DNA of 64,000 nt, from contig JAHDVF020000178.1 of assembly GCA_022606425.2 (NCBI GenBank), positions 1,083,599-1,147,598 on the forward strand, in the 5' to 3' direction. Origin of the DNA: Lepidostoma basale (taxonomy: Eukaryota > Arthropoda > Insecta > Trichoptera > Lepidostomatidae). The notes under the pieces were generated by a model, which ran no database searches, was not told the DNA's origin, and worked only from the letters and a program-made list of their open reading frames with translations. This document shows, in pieces, positions 32,833-44,734 of this stretch (position 1 is its first letter; each line of letters opens with the position of its first letter). The translations under genes were made by a program, and so were the position numbers.

Positions 32833-33436
32833 TAAAATATGGTTTAGATTAATTATCGCGGTGGGCTTATATCCCGCTCGAACCAACTCCTCGTTCATAC
32901 TCTGTTGTAACTTAGACACTACTTCGACAACTCTGACGTATTGAAGCATACACAACTTAAATAAACTACGCTTGTGAAGGTTCAGCCACACTGCTCGCTT
33001 CAAACTTCGTACTTAGTGCCCGACCACCGGGACGCCTGAAGTCTACACGTGGATTATACATATTTAGATGTTATGTCTAAATGGTACCCCATTCGCGGTG
33101 TACACGTGGTCCGCTAATAACTTTTGCTTAACAGGGGATCAGCGTTTTGCGTGATGGAGCCTTAAATGCCCCTCAAATAAAATAAATATACAGCTACACC
33201 ATTAGTGTAAACAATTTAAAACACGCGTGTTTTAAAGCATAATTGTCTAAAATATTCCTTTATGAGCTTTATGTGGTGTTGTAAATATTCGTTATGAATT
33301 CTAGAGAATTTCCGCGATTGTATTAAAAAAAAAATGTTATTTTTTTATTGCAAACTCTGTAATCTATATATACACAATTAGTAGAATCAATCTTAAATAT
33401 TGTATTTATTTTCATGTACGAGAACATTGAACCAGA
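32833..33436. other. Intron, unassigned sequence
   Basis: 32860-33170 is GC-richer (CCGACCACCGGGACGCCTGA, GTACACGTGGTCCGC). Possibly part of an unknown repeat; there is no second copy in this window. Confidence 0.4.
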
Positions 33437-34352
33437 ATGAACTACAAGTCCTGGTGTATAATATGTATTAGGTACCTATGCATGCTATATGATCTGATGG
33501 TGAATGTGAATAAGTCTAAGGTAATATAATAGGTTCATATCATTTAATGAGTAATGTTAGCGTCCTTGCCCGATGACAGCCCACTGTTACCACACTCCTT
33601 TGGTACATCAGAATACTGCGACTCCAGCTCTATTATTCCTTGCACTACTCCAACTTCATCTCTTTCATTTCCAGACCACGGCCTAAATTATTACCATCTT
33701 CCTTATCAATAATGACCCTTTACCACCAAGTTATCCACCACCATGCAGTCCTTTATCCCTCCCGCAATCAATGCGGATATAAAAAAAAATCCTCCCCGAT
33801 AGCCCACTACGTACTCCGCCAAACAAAATGGTCTCACGCAGGATGCTATCTCCTACCACAACTTCATCCAGGCACTACTCCTCTTATCTGACCCTCGTTA
33901 ACAGAATTTTTTATATAAATATAATTCCAACCCAAACTGGTCATCCATTCTTTGACAATAATGTAGGACTTTATCATAAATCTTAAATCCCCCCTCGCCC
34001 TCTTTCGACACTCCGGGCCATACATTTAGCCCCATCATAAAACAACTACCAAATCACATTTCAACAATGTTTCCTACAAATGTAAGAGAAATAGCCATTA
34101 GAGCTGAACTTCTGTAAGCCAGAAGATCCAAGTCCAAGGATTTTCTAAAAAGCACAAAACTGGACAGTCTGCAATATTAGCGGGGTAGTGTACATCAATC
34201 AAATAATAAATGTAGGCCACGTGAGAAGCTAAGACATCGACGTGAGAACTTGAAACGATGTATGAATGTCGAGGAAGCAAGAAAAGTATGTCAAGAAGAG
34301 CAATGCGGAAGTCCTTTCTTTCTGGTTACCCCTTCGGATAGAGGGCGTGTAG
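33437..34352 (+). mobile_element. LINE-A copy split by a jockey-like insertion
   Basis: 33437-33524 (CAAGTCCTGGTG, then GATCTGATGGTGAATGTGAA, TAAGTCTAAGGTAAT) matches 40258-40335. LINE-A resumes at 34139 (GATTTTCTAAAAAGC, then GACAGTCTGCAATATTAGCG), the directly following consensus bases. It then jumps by an internal deletion to the C-terminus (TGAATGTCGAGGAAGCAAG) and ends about 34352. Confidence 0.75.
33530..34138 (+). mobile_element. Jockey-like LINE 3' region inserted in LINE-A
   Basis: Shares long blocks with 22595-23087 (TTTCCAGACCACGGCC, TCCTCCCCGATAGCCCAC, TCTTTCGACACTCCGGGCC) and ends GCCAGAAGATCCAAGTCC plus AAG at 34138. No clear TSD was found. Confidence 0.7.
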
Positions 34353-35879
34353 TTACCTAAAAAAATGTCATGCTTTGTGTTTTTTCCTCTTCTAAAATAT
34401 AAGCAATCCTTACAAGTTTTCACTCTTCAACAAACCAACGGAAAAGGAGTTAGTTAATTTTAAATGTGTACCCTGTTATCCTTACGTACCCTGCGGAAGC
34501 TCTTAGGCACTCTGAAAAGTTTTAATATTGTCTTCAATAATGATAATGGAACACATTCCGAAGGTATTGAGTTCCTCAGGACATTATCAAAGTTTTGTTT
34601 AAGGCTAGTTGCTGGTTATCTCTGCGCCCTCATGGGCGGCGGGAAATTTTGGAACAGTTATATCTTCACGTCCATCTCCCCCGTCGAAGTCGTTAAGTAA
34701 TCTCACGGCCTTAACTAACGCTCCCGAAGATCCCGGCGTAGCCTTTTGAAACGTTCAATAGAATATCGCCGCACGGGGCTAACAAAACCAAACACTGATC
34801 ACAGTTGAATCGAGCCCATGTTTACACTAATACACGAGGAATTTATTTAACCCCTTACAACTCATACAGGATTTAATGGGTCGCCGTCCCTGGGGGACCC
34901 ACTATGCTAAACACCGTCGAGTGGTCTTAGCATCCTTGACGTAGAACAATCCAGACCATTTTCTTGGTACTTATGTTTCGATGCTAAGAGATTGCCCACC
35001 TTTCGTTTAATGTGCTGAATCGTCCGACTCCCGGTAGGAACGAAGGCGCTACAGATTCTGATGTGAACTATTTTACGGCTCGCCCTCCTGTAAATCCCAG
35101 AGAATGTTTGCCGAAACTTAGGAATGGAGTTGAACTTAATGTTCTCTGATGAAAATAAACGTATAATTAAATTAATCGAATTAAGCTCCTTTTAGGATTT
35201 TGCACTACCGAAGTGAAATTAAGTTTCGGTATTTACTCATTCCTTAATACCGCTGTTAAGATTTTAGAAGTTTGTGATTCCGCGTTCAGATTTTAAAGTT
35301 CACTTGACTCCAAATATCAATTAAACTTTATTGTACATTTGCACACAAATTGAGATCGTTGTATACAACTTTTGCTATGGTATTTTCATTGCATCAATCT
35401 GCGTAGAAATAGCCTCGTTATATTGCTAAGTTTGTGTGGAATGTTTTGTCAAGTCTGTGACAATAGAACCTTAATCGGAAATTATTGTAGCGAGCCTTCA
35501 GCAGGACGTGCTTCCTTTACAAAGAAGGATGTTTATTCTTCCGAAATATTTATCGGAAATCGATAAATTATTTCCGTTTGATTTCGTTTCCTTCGATTTG
35601 ATAATGTCGTTCAAAAATGAATTAATGGCATATAAAAAATATAATATAAAACAAGGTGTTTCGTGTTACTTTAAATATTAAAATAACATTGGTTTCTTTC
35701 ATTAATAATTACTAACGTCATTTTTGTGTGTTTAACATTTATCAAGGCTTTATACATAGATGAAGGCAAATTAAAAAAAAATAAAACCGTTGTATAAAAT
35801 AACTAAAAAGTAAACCGTTGTATAAAATATAATAAAACCGTTGTATAAAATAACTGGTCCAAGTAGGCATAAAAATTAG
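34353..35879. other. Intron with a GC-richer patch
   Basis: 34630-35130 is GC-richer with GGGTCGCCGTCCCTGGGGG and similar words. No frame longer than about 78 codons and no family recognised. 35765-35850 carries three near-repeats of AAACCGTTGTATAAAAT. Confidence 0.45.
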
Positions 35880-36240
35880 ACAGACATCTCCAGGCGTCAT
35901 CTAGTACTGTATGATTTGCAGAGACTTTCACAGTGCATTAATAAAGATTTTCTGCGTAATGCTTCCCAATCTTAATAGATGACGCTAGTGTAGAGTGAAC
36001 TAAAATATGTAAAAAAAAAGCGCGGGACTCTAGCATATAAACAAGTTCCAAAAAAATGTCAGATGTGGTGGTCATAAGACGGGCAGAATGGGGAATGTTG
36101 TTAAACATAAAGCGAACGCTCAACCCAACCAATGACAGGTTATAAGTCCTATAAGCGCCTTGGCCACCACATTCTTTTCCCAGAAAAACAATTTACATCT
36201 TCGTCTCTATTGAGATACAATTAATCCTTATAAAAATTAT
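35880..36240. repeat. Unclassified repeat partly shared with 62617-62735
   Basis: AACCCAACCAATGACAGG, then CACCACATTC and CATCTTCGTCTCTATTGAGA, then TTAATCCTT occur here at about 36122-36230 and again at 62633-62732. Only the shared ~110 bases can be called a repeat; the upstream part (TAGACAGACATCTCCAGGCG, TAGATGACGCTAGTG) may or may not belong. Confidence 0.5.
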
Positions 36241-38346
36241 AAGTTTAAGAGAAGATTTTACTAAATAAGAAAAATCTGCGATGTCAGAGATGTTGTGTTA
36301 ATTAATCACAGAGCATTATTGGATCACAGAGCTCATGATGAGAGCGTGTTTTGAAAGAGGGAGAAGACCACCCAAAAGGTAGCGAGAAAGTTGGACATCT
36401 ACATCCATGATAAGGTCCCAAAAAAGGACACAGTTCTAAATAAACCAGATGAAGAATACAATAATGCATATGAGGTTGAAATATATACGAGTATATTAAA
36501 TTATCTGAGTAATTAAATTTACCGCATCCTAGATGTATACTGATTTTCATATATCTAATTTTGTGGGTTTGTCGAGTTACGTGAACAATTTTAGACGAGA
36601 ATTATTTATAATTTTCCTAGCAGGCGGAATATTTGAAAAGATCCTATTCATTCGTTGAAGTTAATCAAGTTCAACGATGGTGTCTTTATTACTAATTGTG
36701 AATTCATATTCATGAAGCTCTCCCACGATATTGATGGAGTAGGACCCCGAACCGTCAACCCTCGTCAAAATTATTCAGAAGGGCAGCGGCAGCGTGTGAG
36801 TGGAGCCCAATCTTCGGCCGGCTTTCCTTCGCACTTCATCCGTCGGAGCGACCCTCCCGAACTTTGAATATTGCGCAAATAAATAATGTATTCACAGAAT
36901 CAATCTATGTGTAATTTTATGGTTCACGTATTATTTAAGGGATTATTCAATTATTAGTAATCGTTTACCTCTGAGAAGATCCCATTCTCTTGCTCACTGA
37001 TTAAGTTAGGAGTACGCTTTGATCTAACGTGATTCACATTGCTAAAGTTCAGTATTAGGGTGTGCAGTGGTGATTAAATTAATTCATTGATCATCCAATA
37101 ATTACTATTGATTATAATGAATATATCATATTTTATACAATACCAAAAATATCCATATTATTATTTAAAAAAAATAACTTCATTTCATCAATTATAGTTT
37201 TAAAAGGGGTTAAATAAAACCATAGAAAACTTATACAAATCGCCAATCAATATTAAGATTATATTTATCAAAGCAAGTAAACATATAAACATATGGTACA
37301 TTTGCACATATGGAGAAATGCAATCAACATCGCCACAGATACGCTCATGTTTGATAGAATCCCAGCATAAAAATATGATTGAAACAAGATTTACAACACT
37401 ATATTACACTTTTCACAGATATGTTTCGGTTATGAACAACCTTTTTTGACGGACAAAATTTTTAAGGTAAAAAAATTTAAAATTGAAAAAAAGGATGTCG
37501 TAACCGAAATATGTCTGTAAAAAGTGTTGTAAAAATATTATGTGCAGTTATATAAATATATACAAATATGAATCCACATCACAAAGTAAAGGCAAATATA
37601 GAAGAGAAACAATATTACATTAAATCATAATTATATTAATTTAAATAAAATGGTTGAAAAAAATACTTTTGTTCTATACCCAGAAAGTTATGATATTTTT
37701 CGAGGGCTACTCGTATAGTAATTTTTCTACAGACATTAGAACATAATGCGTGTTCCTTTATTTGGGGGTAATAAGTCCGGACGCACCGGGAACTAGTGGG
37801 ATTCCTCAAACGACACTTCTCGTCGCATTGCGCGTTCTAGTTCCTTACTAAAAATCCAAAATAGTCGCCTCTTTTATTTAACCTTTCGTCGGGCGAATAC
37901 GTTGTCCACTGAGTTCGGGTGTAATGTGCATGATGGGCGTACATAAAAAAAATCAAATAATGTTCATTTATATTACTGTCAAGTGATTATTATTAGTGCC
38001 AAAAGAATAAAATGTTATATTTTGCAAAAAAAGAGATTTAAAAATATAATGTTCGAGCCCAATGCACAGGATTGGCAAAACTGAAAAAAATATTACAAGT
38101 TTATATTAAAAACCCTTACATAATCTTATAATCAAAATGTGACGAGTTCGGCCGAAATGAGCTTCACTGAACAAAACTTGAGTAAACCCGTGGTGAAGGT
38201 CAAGGATAAACTAAGTGGAAGAGTTGCATAGAGCATTTCAAAAGAGGTAATTACTGAGAGCACCTGGTACCAACGCCGTCTAAAAGGTCCATTTACACTG
38301 AACAGTGACCGTAACGTCATCGACGTAGCCTTCAATCTCATCGAGT
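36241..38346. other. Intron with GC-richer patches
   Basis: 36720-36870 and 37740-37950 are GC-richer. No gene was recognised. TTTCGGTTATGAACAACC at 37424 and GTCGTAACCGAAATATGTC near 37497 are inverted copies (a small foldback of about 110 bases with CACAGATATG / ATGTCTGTAAAAAGTG arms). Confidence 0.45.
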
Positions 38347-38466
38347 CGTTATCTCAAATGCTATAATAAAATCGTCGTCGGGAGAGTTGATAAGTGTCAG
38401 TTTTACGTCTGTGCGTCTCTTATCAACTCTCCCGATGGCGATTTTATTATAGCAATTGAGATAACG
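38347..38466. repeat. Near-perfect 48-bp inverted repeat with 24-base loop
   Basis: Arms 38347-38394 and 38419-38466 pair at about 45 of 48 positions, with no gaps. Inner ends are GAGAGTTGATAAG / CTTATCAACTCTC and outer ends CGTTATCTCAAATG / CAATTGAGATAACG. No TSD, no terminal motif and no second copy were seen. It could be a short foldback transposon or a hairpin RNA. Confidence 0.7.
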
Positions 38467-39769
38467 AGACGGTAAGATACAAGGCTAAATTGGTGACGGT
38501 ATGGTACTGTTATGATCACTGTCCAGTGTAAAACGAACTTAACAGAAGGGCAGGGTGACAAAATGATCGTACTATGACTGCCAGATTGGTTGCGCCGGAC
38601 GAAAGGTTAACGCAGAGCACCAAGAGAGGAAGATCTTTTACAACGGGGCAAATGGAACTAAGGGGCAGGGGGGATGGGAAGCAGACGCGTGCAAGCGTAC
38701 CGAGTGTTTTAATCTTAGTAAGTGCGTATTTCATTACAAATGTAGTGTTATTGCGGCGTTTTATAACACCTTTCGCGCGCGCCATTTAGATAACGAAAAA
38801 CGAAACACACATAAGCAGCTTTCCATTTGAGCCACTTGTGGAATTTTTCGCGCGATAAAAAAAAGATAAGGCTTACAAGACCGCTTTTTTAATGTCTCGC
38901 TTTTGCCTACACAATTGCTTATGTTATTATCGTATGGAACTATCTTCCCCGACGCCTTTGCTAATGCTTTCTCTCGCATTTTCGGTTCAATTCTTTGAAA
39001 GCAAACTCCAAAATGATTTTTCGTAGACCTGTTTTAATTGTGAACTTTTGTGTATTTTGATAGCGCTTTTGCAATTAAAAAGATTCATATGTGGAAGGGT
39101 GAATTTTTAAATAGCGTATTTGTTACATTAAAAATAATTATCTTAAAGAAAAGTGAAGGAGTAGTGTAGTCTTCAGGTATTTCGTAAACATATCTGCATT
39201 AGTGTCTAGAAAATTCTTTTTCGCCAGTTATCTGACGATGTTTTTATTTTGATTTGAGTAATCAGTAAATAAATGCTGCTACCCTCAATAATTGAAGTAC
39301 CATCAACCCTATTATCCTACTTAAAATCTGCGGGTAACATTATTTTATGAATGGCATTAAAATTTCTACGAAATTTATGTGCCTTGAACAGAAATCACGC
39401 CCCATTACAGGAAATTGGATATTTTAATGACAAATTTATTTGTCACTCAATCAATGTTTGTTATCTTCTGTTATTTCTCTGAATAGACAATTTTCACAAT
39501 TTTTAAATGCTTAAAAAGAAAATAAAATATAATAAATTAAACCATGAATTATAATAAAATGAAATAAAAGGATTTTTTTTATAAACCACTAGCACTTTTC
39601 TCTTTATTTAGACAGCTAAATAATTGCAAAAATAGTAGTTCTTTAAAAACATCGATTTTAATTATTATTTATAAAATATCTCATAATCAAGAGATTTCAG
39701 TAAAATTAGTAGAAAATCTTACATAATGAATAATCAATAAATATGTATTTGGTTTTATACCATGTATTT
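38467..39769. other. Intron with a GC-richer patch
   Basis: 38500-39000 has overlapping frames on both strands (89 codons minus, 71 codons plus) in GC-richer DNA, with no family recognised. AT-rich thereafter. Confidence 0.4.
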
Positions 39770-39825
39770 TTTTTAGTTCTACCGGTTTCGACAGCTCACT
39801 GCAATCATGTCTACAATGAAATAAT
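39770..39825 (-). repeat. Degraded hammerhead-like motif
   Basis: Minus strand: GATTGCAGTGAGCTGTC, then GAA, ACCGGT and A. The palindromic stem III element is intact; the 5' core is not recognisable. Confidence 0.35.
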
Positions 39826-40165
39826 TATTGAAGACCCATGATACCAAAAAAAATAAATCAATGTTTTTTTGTAATATATGGGTTAAGTAGTTCTTTTACT
39901 TTTATTAACAGATTCATTGTTATTTCATTATCAACCACTTTGATATCAGTTTGCTGACGATCGTTTCGTGGTTTTCACTTTTCTGTGTCCCGACACCCCG
40001 ACTGTATCAGTGACATCAATCCGTCTACTTACGGAACGCCGATCTACTTTCACGACGAGGCGGGTGTCGGGTGTAAACGGGTTACCGTTTATTGCAAAGC
40101 TCATTGCCTTCGGAGTATGGCTTCTTCGGCTCTAATCGTACCAATAAATCTCATGTTCCTATTAT

Positions 40166-41056
40166 TAGGTAATGAAATTCAAGTATACCACACCGATCTA
40201 TGTATGTCTCTTGTATGCGGATGACGATGTCCTACTTGCAGACAACGAGCATGAACTTCAAGTCCTGGTGAATTGTATGTATGAGGTATGCATGCGAAAT
40301 GATCTGATGATGAATGTTAATAAGTCCAAGGTAATGATTTTTGAAAAGGAAGAAACCACGACAGTCTGCAACATTAGCGTAAATGGTGAAAACTTGGAGC
40401 AAGTAGTTGAGTTTGTGTATTTAGGTAGTATGTTTACAAGAGATGGGAGAGTGGAGAGGGATATTGAAAGAAGGGTTGGGGCAGGCAACAAAGTGAATGG
40501 TGCACTTAAAGTTGTCATCGCAAACAAAAACCTATCCAAAAAAGCTAGAATGACAGTGCACAATAGTGTTCTTCTACCGACCCTTATGTATGGAAGCGAA
40601 GCATGGAACTGGCAAAAGAAGGATGAAAGTAGAATAAATGCAGTAGAAATGAGATCTCTTAGACGAATGTGTGGATACTCTGTGTATGATAGAGTGTCGA
40701 ATGAAAATATAAGAAGTGAATGCGGTGCGAATGATGGTGTCACGTACAAAATAATGAAAGGATCATTAAGATGGTTTGGACATATGGAAAGAATGAATGA
40801 AGAAAGAATGGTAACAAAATTATATGTTAATGATGTAAATGGAACCAGAAATAGAGGAAGACCGAGGAAAACGTAACACGATCAAATAAATCAAATGCTG
40901 AATGTCGGCCATGTGAGGAGTCAGAGAAATCGACGCGCGTGCATGAGACGATGTATGAATGTTGAGGAATCGAGAGAAATATTTCAGGAAAGAAAAGTGT
41001 GGCAGTTCATTCTTTCTGCCAACACCTTCGTGATGGTTAGTTAGTTAGTTAGTTAT
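40166..41056 (+). pseudogene. LINE-A: longest copy, reverse transcriptase C-terminal half
   Basis: The best LINE-A coding stretch. An open frame from 40172 to a stop at 40876 encodes the catalytic segment VCLLYADDDVLLADNEHELQ (YADD metal-binding motif, about residues 14-18), VNKSKVMIFEKEE, then VEFVYLGSMFTRDGRVERDI and ERRVGAGNKVNGAL. Next come MYGSEAWNWQKKDESRINAV, EMRSLRRMCGYSVYDRVS, SECGAN, GSLRWFGHMERMNEERM and NGTRNRGRPRKT. The stop replaces the W codon found in other copies (WHDQI). The frame resumes with VRSQRNRRACMRRCMNVEE and WQFILS, and ends GATGGTTAGTTAGTTAGTTA. It is truncated 5' of the YADD motif. A full element would be several times longer. The clade is uncertain (RTE-like features). 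Confidence 0.85.
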
Positions 41057-41461
41057 CTATGTAAAAAGTCAAACATTTTGTTATTTATTGACATTTAAAG
41101 GGAGCAATTAAATATATTTTATAGATATTACGTAAAATCACACAAGTAGTACTTAACTAGACGATATTTTATTGTATAAATAAAAAAACGGTATTTACAT
41201 TTATTTCCAGCTTAAATCTTTTTTTTTAATGTGTTTCTTGACGAAATAATTTGGAATACTGAATAGATTGTAGCAATGACGTCTGCCTTGAACAGATTGT
41301 AAAGATTTTTTTGGTTGCGTTACAAAAGTATTTGTTTTTTCTTTGTACACAGAATATTTAACGCGTTATTTTAAAACAACGTTAAACTTAACATTTTGCA
41401 ACCAAGCAATGTTATTTATTGTTTCTTGAACAATGTTATATAACTCGGTACAAAAATAATA

Positions 41462-41930
41462 ATAGAATTCTAGAAGTTTTATTATATTTTATGGGAAAGA
41501 CATGGGATTATCAAATGATAACTTCATAATGACTTAGAAAGGCGAAATGTATCATTCTTAATATAATAAAACATCTTGGTACCTATTTGGCAAAAGGTCC
41601 CAACTGCTTTTTATATGAATTTTACAGGACAGCAAAATAAGATTTTTACATTATTTTGATTATTTATAAAAATGTTATTTGTGTTCCAAATTGTTTATTT
41701 CAAATGTCAATTAACGAAGCATAACGTTATCTACAATTGTACTTAAAAAAAATACATTAAAAAATGTAATAAAAAAAGTACAGCTCCAACGTTTTGTCAA
41801 AACATAAAGTGTGCAAAAATAATACTGAAGGTATATTTAACTCAATTTCACAAAGAAACGCATCTGGGACCTTTTGCCAAATAAGTACAGATCTAGAAAA
41901 CAGACGTTTTCATTCTTATTATTCGCTCGC
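41462..41930. repeat. P1 foldback relatives, rearranged
   Basis: AATTCTAGAAGTTTTATTAT, GACATGGGATTATCAAATG, CTTAGAAAGGCGAAATGTATC at 41464-41556, and ATCTAGAAAACAGACGTTTT at 41891. These are arms of the 2741-2900 family, separated by about 300 bases of other sequence. Confidence 0.55.
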
Positions 41931-42504
41931 TAGTTTCATCCAATTGATTGGTTTGCAGCAAATTGTAACATTTTTGGCTGGTTCTTTGGGATGCCACTTG
42001 GGTCTTTTTCAATGATGTAGTTTCCCGTTGCTTTCCACATATTATGAATGAATTAATTTTGCATAATTTTGATGTTAGGTAACCTTTCAGAGTGCCGTCT
42101 CATTTATTCATCCAAGGATTTATTGAATCTTAAGGTTCACCACATTTTAACAGCCAATTTGCCTTGTAACGATATCTTATTAAGAGATTTGGGATCAATG
42201 ATTTGTTTATTTACATTGTACATACACTCTACGTCATTACTGAACGGGTTTGACAGGTTGAACACGGAACTTTTATGTTCGCTTACCTGCGTCATTAATA
42301 TGTTATATTATTAGATACATCTAGATATCTAATTCAAAGAGAAACTAATAACAAAGGAGAGAATTCGACATTTTTATTTGATATTTATAGTTAAGATAAG
42401 AAAATTAAAACACGTTTTTTTTCATTAAGGTTTATTTTCATCAATGAACTAATACTATTTCTGATTTGAAGGGCATTAAAAATAACGAATTTCATTGTAT
42501 AGTT

Positions 42505-42625
42505 TATTAATACGAACGAATACGTCTGTTTTATAGAAGTTTTATTATAATTGATGTGAATGACATATAAAATGTTATATGTTATATGTAAGTGTTATAT
42601 ATTATGTGACATTTGATTATGCCTC
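42505..42625. repeat. P1 foldback fragment
   Basis: GAATACGTCTGTTTTATAGA, AGTTTTATTATAATTGATG, GACATTTGATTATGCC. It has left-arm and centre-like parts only. Confidence 0.5.
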
Positions 42626-42739
42626 GATTTCGACAGCACTAAAAGATTTTTATAAATGAAAGGTCCATTTATTTCTTGATAAACCTAAAGCATTAACATT
42701 GGAATTCTTTAATATTTTTATTAATTAAAATACTGTTTT

Positions 42740-42895
42740 TCACTTGCTTTGACTTCATTTTAATCGACATATTTTTAAAATTGTATATCTTTATCATCAG
42801 GAGAACGATGGTTACTCAATTTATATCGTTCTTCCATGATAAAGGTATAATCGAAACATGTCTAAAATCAACCCAAAAATGAATAAAAAAACCCA
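42740..42895. repeat. Foldback element with two facing hammerhead-like motifs
   Basis: Related to the element at 59752-59880. On the minus strand (about 42765-42813) it reads CTCCTGATGATAAAGATATA, then ...ATATGTCGA, with a perfect CTGATGA core but eroded stem II and GAA. On the + strand (42834-42862) CATGATAAAGGTATAATC, then GAAACATGTC, has the opposite pattern: intact GAAACATGTC, eroded core. Confidence 0.6.
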
Positions 42896-43690
42896 TTAAT
42901 TTATTCATAATGGATTCATCATCTATTTATGAACATGAAATACATAGTCATTTTTTATTTAAAAAAAGGGGGAAAAAATCTTGTTAATAAGTAATTGCGC
43001 TGTCTAAATTTTTATTTCTGGTCGTAAACTTGTAGGTCGTTCAATTTTTAAGAAGTCGACAAAAAAATACTATAAATTCTATGTATATATTCTTATGTAA
43101 TGACATAATGGACATGCATATGGTCAGTTAAAAAAGTGCCAGACGGTTGTTGCTCTTGCAAGGCCGATAATATACAGCTTATGTGTTTAAATAATTATTC
43201 AACAAATAATATTATAAATATGCAATTAATTAACAATAAAGTTCAAATGCGGTTTGGCTGTACAATGTAAAGGCATTTTAGTAGATGAATATAATGAATA
43301 AATTAAATTATATTCGTGTTTATATTTTTTCTCGCTTTAGTCAAAGTTTGTCATTCAACTGCAGATTCGACTTAACCCTTCATTGCATAGTGTAGCAAAT
43401 TCGCTGCGTACCGAAAAATGTTCTAATATTGTAACTTTATACATATTATTATTGTACCCTTCACTCTACATTCTTATCTACCTATAAAGGGACACAAAAC
43501 ATCATTAGTGGTACTAGTTTAAGAAAAAACAATGTTTCTTTGATATTTGGTTGACGGTTGACCTGATTCGACGATGATTAATATTAAACATAAATAAATA
43601 AAAACTACGTTGCCAATTGAACATTTATGGTCTATCATGTTTAATAGTTAATTATGTCTAATAATAAAATACAAATGAAATATTATCAAA

Positions 43691-43880
43691 TTATTAATAT
43701 GTATGAAAAAACGATAGTTTTCAAGGAGTTTTATATTTATGTATGACATGTTTCCCCCTTCTAAGGCATTATCAAATGATAATGACATTTGATAATGCCT
43801 TAGAAGGGCGAAATATATCATACATAAATATTATAATAAAAATCCTTGAAAACTATCGTTTTTTCATACATATTAATAAT
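43691..43880. repeat. P1 foldback element with two facing hammerhead-like motifs
   Basis: Arms of about 88-95 bases (43691-43778 and 43786-43880), from TTATTAATATGTATGAAAAA inward to GGCATTATCAAATG. Right motif: TTGATAA-T-GCCTT-aga-AGGGC-GAA-ATATAT-C (43789-43819). Left motif on the minus strand is the same with GAA-ACATGT-C. The outer arm sequence differs completely from the 2741-2900 copy, although the centre is shared. Confidence 0.75.
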
Positions 43881-44125
43881 TGGATATGGAGTTTTACATC
43901 ATTGTTCAAGAAACAATAAATAAATATTTTAAAATTTAGTTTTCTAATAAATTTGCTACAAATACATTTTTATCGATATAGGTGTATAAATAAACAAAAC
44001 TTTCTTTTAAATTTCTTAACCCCATATTTCATTTTGAAATAAATAACTGAAAACATATTTTTTGTCAAAATAATAATAAATAAAAAAACTTGCAATGAAA
44101 GGCTAACCTAAAATTGTTGATGTAT

Positions 44126-44367
44126 TTTTTATTTTTTTTCCTTGTATACAACATGTCGTTTGAACCCAATTCCTGTATACACTTTATTTTAGCTATTGTA
44201 TTGATTCTTGTGACATGTGATAGGTAGCCAATCTATCGCCATTTTATTGTCACGTGAATTCTACACCAGACCAAAGACAGTGTGATAATCACACTGTCAT
44301 CGCCGGGAATCGAACCCAGGACCATCGGTATGCAAATCACAGCTCTTACCACTCTGCCACGAAGGTC
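44126..44367 (-). mobile_element. tRNA-derived SINE, complete
   Basis: Minus strand: GACCTTCGTGGCAGAGTGG (box A region), GGGTTCGATTCCCGG (box B), SINE body, AAACGACATGTTGTATACAA end and an A-rich tail. One of the best-preserved copies. Confidence 0.88.
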
Positions 44368-44734
44368 GACAATAGTAGAATTTTATATCTCACTGAAAAA
44401 CCATGCTTCGTATTCGGGACCACAAATTGTAAGAATACGTAAAGTACCTACGTAGATAGTTCAGTGTCTGTTCCATAGTCCAAGTACTTCTAGAATCAAT
44501 CATCGGATTGCTGTTGAGACATGTTTTTTGCTATTTGGCATCCTATTATTATTGCCATTTAACTACTTTGTTCACAACAGGGTAGAGCCATTAGCGTACT
44601 GATACTTCATGAAGTCTTTAAATAAAAGAAAAACATAAGAACCTCGTTAGCAAAGTAAACGTTTATGAATGTTATAGCCACATGTATTTAGTTATATTAT
44701 GGAGGAGATACAACTCAAAATAAAGTATATTATA

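Noticed and set aside
40258..40749. 163-codon minus-strand open frame
   Set aside because: It is the shadow of the LINE-A coding frame on the + strand; similar shadows occur at 6345-6689 and 8241-8498.
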